From: Verrucomicrobiota bacterium | Lineage (GTDB): Bacteria > Verrucomicrobiota > Kiritimatiellia > CAIQIC01 > JAGNIJ01 | Direction of reading: 5' to 3' | Length of the DNA stretch: 37,014 nt | Assembly: GCA_018823105.1 (NCBI GenBank) | Contig: JAHJJH010000014.1 | Span: forward strand, 1-37,014 | In this document: positions 18,380 through 26,702 of the stretch, one piece after another | How the letters are laid out: each line of letters opens with the position of its first letter | How positions within the stretch are numbered: the first letter of the stretch is position 1 | Position numbers and translations under genes: made by a program | The notes under the pieces: model-generated | Seen by the model: only the letters and a program-made list of their open reading frames with translations | Database searches by the model: none | What the model was told of the DNA's origin: nothing

Positions 18380-19366
18380 TTACGGGCCGGTCACGCAAAG
18401 CACTTCCGCGGGTCCGGATTCGGGGAGCCATGCCCCTCGTCCCAGGTCGGCGGGCACAAGGCAGGAATTTCCGGTTTCCAACTCTTCCGATCCGCGGCCT
18501 GCCTCCACGCGCAAACGGCCGGCAACGACGAACAACGCGTGGAAGGTCGCACCGTCGTCCTCCGCGGCAAACGACTGGCGGCCGGCCAGTCGCCAGTGTT
18601 CGACCGTAAAAAAGGGGGCCTGCATCACCAGGCGACGCTCATTGGCGCCATGAAGCTCGGCGGGAGGAGGAAGGAGCAACGCGGGCTTGTCGTCGTCCCC
18701 CCGGATCGCGCGCAGGGCCTGCTCCACGTGCAAGGCGCGGGGCCGCCCATCCGCGCCGATCCGATTCCAGTCATAGAGTCGGTACGTCGTATTGGATCGC
18801 TGCTGAATCTCCAGCAGCAGACAGCCGGCGTCAATGGCGTGAAGGCGTCCGGCAGGGACGAAGACCGCCTGTCCCGCCGTCAGGGGGATGAAGCGAAGAA
18901 CACTTTCAAGATTCCTCGATTCAAGGGCCCGCTGCAAGCCGGCTCGATCCACACCGGGATTCAAGCCGGCATAGACGCCGGCGCCGGGGTCCGCCTCCAG
19001 CACGTACCACATCTCCGTTTTAGGGTTGCCGCCATACCGTCGGGCCGTCGCTTCATCGGGATGCACCTGCACGCTCAACCGTTCGCGAGCGTCTATGAGC
19101 TTGAGGATGAGCGGGAAAGCGGGCGCGGGATGGCCTTGCCCGAGCAGCGCCGGACCCAGCCGTTGAACAAGCTCATGCAGGGTCAGACCGGCCAGCGGGC
19201 CGTTCTCGAGTACACTCATCCCGTCGGGATGGTCGGCGATCTCCCAGGACTCCGCGTAGATGCCGGGCGGCTCGGACCGGCCGTACCGGCGGATGATCCG
19301 ATCCCCGCCCCACACGTAATCCTTATACACGGGCTTGAATCGAAATGGATAAAGCTGTTCCGCCAT
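18380..19366 (-). CDS. manA: Type I mannose-6-phosphate isomerase
   Basis: YPFRFKPVYKDYVWGGDRI, LSVQVHPDEATARRYGGNPKTEMWYVLEADPGAGVYAGL, LVPADLGRGAWLPESG; start MAEQLYPF. Confidence 0.92.
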   Translation of the reverse strand: MAEQLYPFRFKPVYKDYVWGGDRIIRRYGRSEPPGIYAESWEIADHPDGMSVLENGPLAGLTLHELVQRLGPALLGQGHPAPAFPLILKLIDARERLSVQVHPDEATARRYGGNPKTEMWYVLEADPGAGVYAGLNPGVDRAGLQRALESRNLESVLRFIPLTAGQAVFVPAGRLHAIDAGCLLLEIQQRSNTTYRLYDWNRIGADGRPRALHVEQALRAIRGDDDKPALLLPPPAELHGANERRLVMQAPFFTVEHWRLAGRQSFAAEDDGATFHALFVVAGRLRVEAGRGSEELETGNSCLVPADLGRGAWLPESGPAEVLCVTGP

Positions 19367-19436
19367 CGTTACTCCGGGCTGCGCCAGCTCCTGCGGGCAC
19401 CGGCCATCTTCCCCGCGGGAGCAGGCCGAGGCAAGC

Positions 19437-19450
19437 GGAATTTGACCCGG
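19437..19450 (+). repeat. 14-bp direct repeat GGAATTTGACCCGG, left border of accessory cassette
   Basis: Exact match to 23961-23974. Confidence 0.8.
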
Positions 19451-19610
19451 TGTCAATCCTTGCGCATTTACTCCACGACACCGGCAGGCGAGCGACGGCG
19501 GCTAGTATGTAAACATTGTCTTTTTTCAATGGGTTGCCCCCATCCTGCCTGCCCGTCACCGGAGTTGATCCCTACTGGAACAACACTATCGGGGGAAAAT
19601 ACCGGTCAAA

Positions 19611-20777
19611 TCAGATGCCAACATCCAGAAAAGCAGCGAACTCGGCTCCCCTTTCCAGGTATGCAGCCCTGTGCTTTTCAAAGAAATCTCGCTGAGAGGC
19701 CGTGCAGGCCATGCCGTTAAGATACAGTTCTAAGTACTTCGCCAAGATCCGCTTCACAACAGGCTCAACAACTCCCCGCTCGAACCCGTGCGTAATTAGC
19801 TGCAGCGGAGGACATGCAAAGAAACAAGTGTTTGTTCCTACGTGTCTGAGGAAGTCCCCCTTAAGGACGTGTCCATGTTCCCGAGCCAAGTACTGGCATG
19901 CCCTCTCGGAGTATCTCTGATTATAGACACCGATTTCCGGAATGACGGTGATCTTCGATGAGTATCCATCTTCCGTGATCACGTTTCCATCAATACTGAT
20001 CTCACTTCCCTCAAACAGGAGACCACACGAATCCTCCCTACGGCGTGATACGAAAACCACCTTTGGGATAGCGTCGATTCTGTCCGCATCTGCGGTCAAG
20101 TCGCTCAACAGTTGTAGTTGATCTTCTGAAAGCGTAACCATCCGGACAGGCATTTCTACGCCAAAGAACACACCCGCTGGCGGAAATAACCGCCGCTGCC
20201 ATGTGCCCCACTGGTCAACTGGCCACTTTTTCGAATCCACGTGGCCCAAAAGTGCGAATGTGGTGAAGTTCAACGGGTTCGCTGCATCTGAACAAAGAAC
20301 AGCAAATCCGTCAACGTTCTGTTCAGGTGCACACAACACTGCGTCAATCTCGACGTTTGATCGAAACTCTCGGTAGGCGTCAACCGTGGAGTCTCGTGAA
20401 GCGAAGTTTGCCCCTGTCTTTGCGATGAAGACGCTGCATTGAGTTTGAGCGACAGCAACTGAGACAATGGAGTGTAGTTTTCCATCAACCGTTTCACGGC
20501 GCGTAAGGCACTCAAAGCGAATTGAGACTGGCCACAACCGATACAACCGGGCCGCACGCTGAAAAAGCATTTCAAGCGCCTGCGACGCGCCGATTTCACC
20601 TGCATGTGAATTCCACATCGGCAGAACGGCGAGGGTCTGCTTTGCCCTCAGTGCGTCGGAAATCTCCGGGAATGTTGGTTCGCCCTGGGCCAAGTCAGCG
20701 CCGGGGAACTCCTTGCGAGTGGCAGAACCTGTGTGCGATGTTGCCCCCTTGAACACCATGACTGTAGGCTCAGGCAT
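19611..20777 (-). CDS. Uncharacterised protein with N-terminal region resembling a prephenate dehydratase (PDT, periplasmic-binding-like) fold
   Basis: ORF of 388 aa, directly abutting the upstream ParB-like gene. FKGATSHTGSATRKEF...TFPEISDALRAKQTLAVLPMWNSHAGEI resembles the PDT pattern (G..G..SH.A ... VVPIENS..G.I); fold assignment is inference. Confidence 0.6.
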   Translation of the reverse strand: MPEPTVMVFKGATSHTGSATRKEFPGADLAQGEPTFPEISDALRAKQTLAVLPMWNSHAGEIGASQALEMLFQRAARLYRLWPVSIRFECLTRRETVDGKLHSIVSVAVAQTQCSVFIAKTGANFASRDSTVDAYREFRSNVEIDAVLCAPEQNVDGFAVLCSDAANPLNFTTFALLGHVDSKKWPVDQWGTWQRRLFPPAGVFFGVEMPVRMVTLSEDQLQLLSDLTADADRIDAIPKVVFVSRRREDSCGLLFEGSEISIDGNVITEDGYSSKITVIPEIGVYNQRYSERACQYLAREHGHVLKGDFLRHVGTNTCFFACPPLQLITHGFERGVVEPVVKRILAKYLELYLNGMACTASQRDFFEKHRAAYLERGAEFAAFLDVGI

Positions 20778-21893
20778 TTACTTTTGCCTCCCTAACGCCT
20801 TCGACACCAAAGAAGCCAATTCTTCCAGCAGTTTCATGGCGGCCTTGGTAAAGGATTGCGGGTTTTCTTGACGCAACCACCTCAGAAAATTCCTGATTTT
20901 GTCCTCGGCTGAGCGAATTGCCTTCTGTTCTTTATAGAGTGCCTCGACTTGGTCAATCTTGCTGCCTTGCGATGATGCCAAGAGTTCCCAAGTGTAATCA
21001 TCGCGCACCGCCCTTATCATAGGCTCTACTTGTTTGAAATTGTTAAAACGGTCGGTTTCGATCATCTTGAAGAACAGTTTCTTCACCTTCGGAAGCTCAC
21101 CCTTGGAATCCAACGGCGCACGGCCCCGCAAAGCCTTGTTCCTGAATTCCCAAAAGTACAAGAACTTCCCCTGCACCCTTTCGCGAAATTCATTCTTCCT
21201 TGCGGCGGGCACTGAATTGATGAATTCGTTGGATATGCTCACGCTTTCGACATAGGCATCCACTTTCGACCTGTCCTCACCGAAAACGTCTTTGATTTCG
21301 TCGTAAGCCTGGTCTTCCGTCATCCGGCCTTCTTTAAGACAATTGTGAAAATAGTGGTTAATAACGCCAGCCTTCACGTCTAAAGGCCATTCCACTTTGA
21401 AGTCTCGGACGTAGTTGGCTTCTGCAAGGATCTTGAAACGTGTTCGTTCATCAATGGCGTCACTCTTGATGACAAGCACGGGGATCTCGTCTAACACTTG
21501 TGGCCGCGCTTGCTTCTCCAGTTCAGCCCTGTGGAGGAGATAGGAACATGCGAAATACCTTCTGTTTCCGTCTAATAGCGTGCCATCATCCAGCACAATA
21601 AGCGGCACGCGCACTCCGTTGCGAGCAATTGAGTCGGCCAGATCAACCAGCTCAAGATCCGGACGTTGCGCCAAAAACTCGGTGATTTCGGGAAGCGAAA
21701 TCTTCGAGAGAACCTTACCCTTCTGCGCCTCCAGCAGATCGAAAGGCAGTATCGTTCGGTAGTTTTCTGGCCAAAACACGATATCCTCGAACTTCACTTC
21801 GGTTGGATAGACATCCAGACGCTTGTTATGGAAGAGTTGCCTCTGCGGTTGAATCCCTCTGGTGGATATTGCTTTCGCCATAGTTTTACCCAT
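20778..21893 (-). CDS. ParB/sulfiredoxin-like N-terminal domain protein
   Basis: DIVFWPENYRTILP ... LVDLADSIARNGVRVPLIVLDDGTLLDGNRRYFAC (ParB/Srx motif), then Ala/Lys-rich alpha-helical C-terminal region. Confidence 0.78.
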   Translation of the reverse strand: MGKTMAKAISTRGIQPQRQLFHNKRLDVYPTEVKFEDIVFWPENYRTILPFDLLEAQKGKVLSKISLPEITEFLAQRPDLELVDLADSIARNGVRVPLIVLDDGTLLDGNRRYFACSYLLHRAELEKQARPQVLDEIPVLVIKSDAIDERTRFKILAEANYVRDFKVEWPLDVKAGVINHYFHNCLKEGRMTEDQAYDEIKDVFGEDRSKVDAYVESVSISNEFINSVPAARKNEFRERVQGKFLYFWEFRNKALRGRAPLDSKGELPKVKKLFFKMIETDRFNNFKQVEPMIRAVRDDYTWELLASSQGSKIDQVEALYKEQKAIRSAEDKIRNFLRWLRQENPQSFTKAAMKLLEELASLVSKALGRQK

Positions 21894-21896
21894 TCG

Positions 21897-22373
21897 TTAG
21901 GTGTGATGTCGGGACGGAACCCTCCGGCTCAACAACATGGTGATCATCCTCACAGTTCTAGAAATGCCATCAGGTGTTCGCAGCGAATGCTCCCAGATGC
22001 GTATTACTCCTATTCCACTTTGCTTTAGGCGACGACGAACAAGCCGGTCTCGCTGGTGGTTCCGCAAAAGCTTGGCCGTCCAGAAGGCACGGTTTGTCTT
22101 GGGAATGTGGCCGCATGTTGGGCAACCGTGCCAAAAGCAACCATCAACGAAGAGTGCGACTCTGAGATTCGGAAAATACAGATCGGGTTTGCCCGGCAAA
22201 CCTTCTTCATACATCCTCCACCCCTTGACGCCAGCACGCACCAATGCCATTCTGAAGGCGCGGTCCGTGGATTGTGGATGTTCGCCGCGTATCCGCGACA
22301 TGGTTCGAGAGCGTGTCGCGCTCACGTTGCGAAACACGCCGCCTACCAGTTTGGCTCTGAGTGTTCGTTCCAC
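21897..22373 (-). CDS. vsr: Very short patch repair endonuclease Vsr
   Basis: SATRSRTMSRIRGEHPQ ... LPGKPDLYFPNLRVALFVDGCFWHGCPTCGHIPKTNRAFWTAKLLRNHQRD ... GVIRIWEHSL. Confidence 0.96.
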   Translation of the reverse strand: MERTLRAKLVGGVFRNVSATRSRTMSRIRGEHPQSTDRAFRMALVRAGVKGWRMYEEGLPGKPDLYFPNLRVALFVDGCFWHGCPTCGHIPKTNRAFWTAKLLRNHQRDRLVRRRLKQSGIGVIRIWEHSLRTPDGISRTVRMITMLLSRRVPSRHHT

Positions 22374-22395
22374 GGGTTGTCATTAGTAGAAAACG

Positions 22396-23683
22396 TCAAG
22401 AACGCACGCTCGCCAACCACTTGCGAGCAGCCATGGAGTCGGAATTCTTTCTCAACCGCGGCGGATGAAGTTGGGTCTTTGGCCGTTGCTTCAGTCGGAC
22501 CTCAAGGCCGGGATCGGCGCAAACAACCTTACCTAGTCGGGAGACCGCCTCCTTGGGGCGGCCGATTTCATCAGTGCGGCGGGCAGTTCGTCTAAGCATC
22601 TTGCCAATGGCCTTACCGAGGCCGATCGGAACGGCATTGCCGATCTGCACGTACTTCATCCCGGTTGTGCCGGCAAACCTCCAGTCGTCGGGGAATTGCT
22701 GCAAGCGCGCACACTCACGGACGCTGAGGGGCCGAAGCTCACTGGGATGGCAAAGCGTGGTAGCACGGCCATCGGGTGCAGTCGTAATCGTTGGAGAGGG
22801 CTTGTGCCAATCAAGCCGGCGACAGAAACCGCTTCTACCGCCCCACGAGTCCGCAGCCGCGCCGAGCGCCTTTCTCTGCAATCGCTTTGGCAAGTCCCGC
22901 CAGTTTTCTCCAGATTTCAGCCGTTTCAGTAGCATAAGCCTGTCCTGACTGAACGGAAGAAACTCCGGGTCTGTCTCTCTGAGGTCTCCGATTGCTTGCT
23001 CCAAGGTGACCCAGCTTGGCATGCCATTGCCACTCTGTCGCGTGTGTAGGTCTCGGCAATTCGATGTTTTCACCGTCGCGGCTGCCTATGAACACGACAC
23101 GGTAACGTGTCTGCGGCACCCCATAGTCCGCGCAATTCAACAATCCAAAGATGACATAATAGTTCAACTTTGCGAGTTCTCTGCAAATTACCTTGAGTGC
23201 CGAGCCAAACTCTTCGTCTGGAGCAAGGGGTGGAAAACCAGGTCCGCGTTCATCCAATGGCCGGTGGCGGATTGCAGCAGACAGCATTCCCTTAACGTTT
23301 TCCATTACGAAGAACCGAGGACGCGTTCCGCGAACTATGCGCTTGAAGTGACGAAACAATAGGCCCCTTCTGTCGCCCAGACTGCTACGCGTGCCCGCAG
23401 TGCTGAATGTCTGGCAACACGGGCCGCCTGTAAGTACAAATGCCTCACTAGGTGCCAGCCCTGCTGCCGAAAGGAGTTTATATGTGCTCACTTTGTCGAT
23501 AGGCGCAGCGAGTACTGGCAGCGAATCGTCGCGATTTAGCCTGATGGTCTGAACGGCGCCGCTGTTCTTTTCCAATACAACCGCTGTTCGGTAACCCGCG
23601 GCTTCCAGGCCCAAGTCCAGCCCCATCGCCCCGGAGAACAAAGAGATGATGGATCGGTCAGTTGTTGCCATGACGTTTGCCAT
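22396..23683 (-). pseudogene. DNA cytosine-5 methyltransferase (Dcm-like), split by an apparent +1 frameshift near 23040
   Basis: ORF 22835-23683 has motif I (SLFSGAMGLDLGLEAAGY), PCCQTFS, FFVMENVKGML, QTRYRVVFIGS; ORF 22396-23073 continues with SVRECARLQQFPDDW and YVQIGNAVPIGLGKAIGKML in the next frame. Could be a sequence error rather than a true pseudogene. Confidence 0.85.
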
Positions 23684-23960
23684 GAATTACAGGCGCCTCT
23701 CTAACGTCGTAAGGGGATCAGGGTCAGACTCTAAATATTCAATATTGTTCAAGACTCGAACTGCTGCAGAAGCTTCTCCAGACAAGATGTTTATTCATGG
23801 AACCACCCCTCTTTTTTCACCCTTCAAGTTCTCGAAGAGTATCCAAGCCCCCTCGTGCCCGGCGTCCATAACTTCGGTACTCGTAAAGTCGTATGGTCCG
23901 ACTGGCTTTATTTTGGCAGAAGACTGCGAACGGCACAATGCTTTTGTAATTTGTCTCGTG

Positions 23961-23974
23961 GGAATTTGACCCGG
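23961..23974 (+). repeat. 14-bp direct repeat GGAATTTGACCCGG, right border of accessory cassette
   Basis: Exact match to 19437-19450. Confidence 0.8.
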
Positions 23975-24005
23975 CCGCCGGCTTGCGGTAGGTTACGCAC
24001 CCGAC

Positions 24006-25205
24006 ATGAAGAAGAGAAAAATCATCGTGCTGGTCGGGGACGGCATGGGGGACTATCCCGTGAAGGAACTGGGCGGGCGCACCCCGCTGCAGGCGGCACG
24101 CATACCCCATATCCGGCGTCTGGCCGCGGCAGGCGACGTGCGGATGGTCCAGACCGTGCCCCTCGCCGGCCTCTCCCCGGGCAGCGACGTGGCGAACTTG
24201 AGCCTGCTCGGGTACAAGCCGGAGGATCATTATACCGGCCGTGCGCCGATCGAGGCCGCCGGCGCCGGCATCCCCCTGGCCGCAAACGACGTTGCTTTCC
24301 GCTGCAACCTGGTCACCGTCGCGGACGGCCGCATGGAGGACTACTCAGCCGGCCACATCACGACCGAAGAGGGGCATCAACTGATCGCGTCTGTCGAGAA
24401 GGCCATGGGACGCGAAGGCCTGCGTTTCCACGGAGGCGTCAGCTACCGGCACTTGCTGGTCTGGGCCAACGGGCCAGCCGGCATCAAGACCCAGCCGCCG
24501 CACGACATCGCCGGGAAGCCCGTGGCCGACCATCTTCCCTCCGGTGAACGCCAGGACGAGGTGCGCGCGCTGATGGAGAATTCCGTCGCGCTTTTCCGCG
24601 ATCATCCGGTCAACCGGGCCCGTGTCGCCGCCGGCCATAAGCCCGCGACCCAGATCTGGCTGTGGGGCCAGGGCCGATCGCTCAAGCTGCCCACCTACGC
24701 CGAGTTATACGGCCTCACCGGCGGCGTCATCACCGCCGTGGATCTCGTCCGCGGGCTCGGTCGGCTGATCGGCCTCGAGGTCATCCAGGTCCCGGGCGCG
24801 ACCGGCTTCCTGGACACCAATTACGCGGGTAAGGTGCAGGCCGCGCTGGACGTGCTGGAAAAACACCCGTTCGTCTTCGTGCACATCGAGGCGCCGGACG
24901 AATGCGGGCACATGGGCAAGGCGGCGCTCAAGGTGGAGGCCATCGAGGCCTTCGACCAGCGCGTCGTCGGCCCGGTATGGGAGGCCATGGAAAAGCGCGG
25001 CGACCCGTACAGGCTGCTCCTCTGCACCGACCACCGCACCCCCGTCAGCGTCCGCGGGCACACCCGGGAACCGGTCCCGATGATCAGCCTCGACGGGCCC
25101 GTGGGTCCGGTCAGCCGCGAAGCCGCGTTCGATGAATTCGTGAACGGTGGAAAAGCGTCCGGGGCGGTTTACGACCGGATGCGCGAATTGTTGCGCACGG
25201 CCTGA
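24006..25205 (+). CDS. apgM: Cofactor-independent phosphoglycerate mutase, archaeal-type (ApgM family)
   Basis: KIIVLVGDGMGDYPVKELGGRTPLQAARIPHIRRLAAAG, GSDVANLSLLGY, FVHIEAPDECGHMG, LLCTDHRTPVSVRGHT. Confidence 0.93.
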   Translation: MKKRKIIVLVGDGMGDYPVKELGGRTPLQAARIPHIRRLAAAGDVRMVQTVPLAGLSPGSDVANLSLLGYKPEDHYTGRAPIEAAGAGIPLAANDVAFRCNLVTVADGRMEDYSAGHITTEEGHQLIASVEKAMGREGLRFHGGVSYRHLLVWANGPAGIKTQPPHDIAGKPVADHLPSGERQDEVRALMENSVALFRDHPVNRARVAAGHKPATQIWLWGQGRSLKLPTYAELYGLTGGVITAVDLVRGLGRLIGLEVIQVPGATGFLDTNYAGKVQAALDVLEKHPFVFVHIEAPDECGHMGKAALKVEAIEAFDQRVVGPVWEAMEKRGDPYRLLLCTDHRTPVSVRGHTREPVPMISLDGPVGPVSREAAFDEFVNGGKASGAVYDRMRELLRTA

Positions 25206-25963
25206 TCGTCGGCACCGGCCTTCGAGTCGCGAAACCTTTCCGCCGCATACCAGAAGCGGTTGGCCAGGGCCGGATTTCGTCCGCGGTAGGTGGCCACGAA
25301 GCCGCGCGGGTCGCGGAGCAGGATCTTCCAGACGAACCAGTCCCCCCACCGATCGAATTTACGGCAGGACGTGAGAATATGGGTTCTCCACAGCGTCGCG
25401 AACTTGCGGGCTGTAGCGCGGCCATGCTTTTTCAGGCGAACGGCAAAGTCAAAGTCCTCGCCGGACAGCCACCGTTCGTCAAATCCGCCGATGGCCTCGA
25501 AATCCGGCCGGCCGCACCAGAACAGGCCCCCGGACAATCCCCGGACGAGAAACGGGATGAGCAGCAGGATCCCCGTCGCCACGATTCCCGGGGACACGCG
25601 TTCGGCCCTCACCGGGACCCCACCGCCGACATAGCGGCCGGACTCCAGCGCTCGACCGACTTCGATGAAAAGGTTGGGCGCCATCCGGCTGTCCGCGTCC
25701 AGCGTAATGAGGGTCCGGCCGGTAGAGGCGCGGGCCCCTGCATTTCGAATCCGGGCCAGGTTCGGCGCCTCCTCCCTGACCAGCACGGCCCGCGGGCGAG
25801 CCAGATCTTCCGTCCGGTCTTCGCAACGATTCAGCACCACGACGATCTCCGGTTTGATCCTTGCGCATTCCGCCGCCCGCTCGATGGAATCCAGGCATGC
25901 CGGGAGCCAGGCCTCCTCGTTATGCGCGGGTATGATGACCGAATATTCCACCATGTCCGTGAC
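25169..25963 (-). CDS. Family 2 glycosyltransferase
   Basis: MVEYSVIIPAHNEEAWLPACLDSIERA ... ITLDADSRM ... GGFDERWLSGEDFDFAVRLKKHG. Start MVEYSV inside ORF 25169-26071 (approximate); 3' end overlaps apgM convergently. Confidence 0.85.
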   Translation of the reverse strand, partial: VTDMVEYSVIIPAHNEEAWLPACLDSIERAAECARIKPEIVVVLNRCEDRTEDLARPRAVLVREEAPNLARIRNAGARASTGRTLITLDADSRMAPNLFIEVGRALESGRYVGGGVPVRAERVSPGIVATGILLLIPFLVRGLSGGLFWCGRPDFEAIGGFDERWLSGEDFDFAVRLKKHGRATARKFATLWRTHILTSCRKFDRWGDWFVWKILLRDPRGFVATYRGRNPALANRFWYAAERFRDSKAGADDQAVRNNSRIRS

Positions 25964-26130
25964 CCGGCGCTCCAGCATAGCTTCTCCCGTCTTTATATCA
26001 GCCAAAAAACCGATGGAGGCGCCGCGCCCGCACGGCGTCTTGCGGCCCGGGGGCGGGCCGCCTCCATCCATTTTGCTTGAGAACCGGCCCGGCGTGGAGT
26101 AGCAAGGGATTAAACCGTGAGGATGGAATC

Positions 26131-26688
26131 ATGAGAGGTTCATGGATAGTCGCCGTCGGGCTGTGCCTGGCCGGATGTATGACCCACGACGATTCGCAGC
26201 GCCAGGCCATGGCCGGGCGCGAAGATTATCTGCTCGTGCAGGAGGAGTTGCGCCGACTGGCCGGACGGATGGAAGGCGTGGAGCTCGAGATCTCACGCCT
26301 GCAGGCCAACTTGGAAACCCTGCGCGGCAGCCAGGCGCGCTCGGCCCAATCCGAAACGCGCGCCCTGCAGACCCGACTGGAAGAGCTGGAGGGCCGCCTG
26401 CGCGCCGTGGACACCGCCCGCGAGAAGGACAAGCAGGAGATTGTGGACTCCTTGAGCAAGAAGATCGCCCAACTGGTCAGTACGCCGGCCGCCGGCGCCG
26501 CGAAGAAACAGAGCGGCGCTCGCCGGACCGGCCCGAGCACGGGCTATGAACACGAGGTCCAGCCGGGTGAATCGCTCTCGGCCATCGCCGTCGCCTACGG
26601 CGTCAGCGTCAAGGTCATCATGGAAGATAACGACATCAAGGATGCCAACCGCCTGCGGGTCGGGCAGATACTTTTCATCCGCGACTGA
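26131..26688 (+). CDS. LysM-domain lipoprotein with coiled-coil region
   Basis: Lipobox VGLCLAGC, coiled coil, C-terminal LysM EHEVQPGESLSAIAVAYGVSVKVIMEDNDIKDANRLRVGQILFIRD. Confidence 0.88.
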   Translation: MRGSWIVAVGLCLAGCMTHDDSQRQAMAGREDYLLVQEELRRLAGRMEGVELEISRLQANLETLRGSQARSAQSETRALQTRLEELEGRLRAVDTAREKDKQEIVDSLSKKIAQLVSTPAAGAAKKQSGARRTGPSTGYEHEVQPGESLSAIAVAYGVSVKVIMEDNDIKDANRLRVGQILFIRD

Positions 26689-26702
26689 ACGGAGCGTGAT
26701 TT

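Noticed and set aside
23715-23750. GGGTCAGACTCTAAATATTCAATATT, resembling sequences seen at REP/Y1-transposase ends
   Set aside because: Single occurrence here, no inverted partner or transposase, and the minus strand reads as a short open frame (VLNNIEYLESDPDPLTTLERRL) ending just before the methyltransferase start; not enough support either way.
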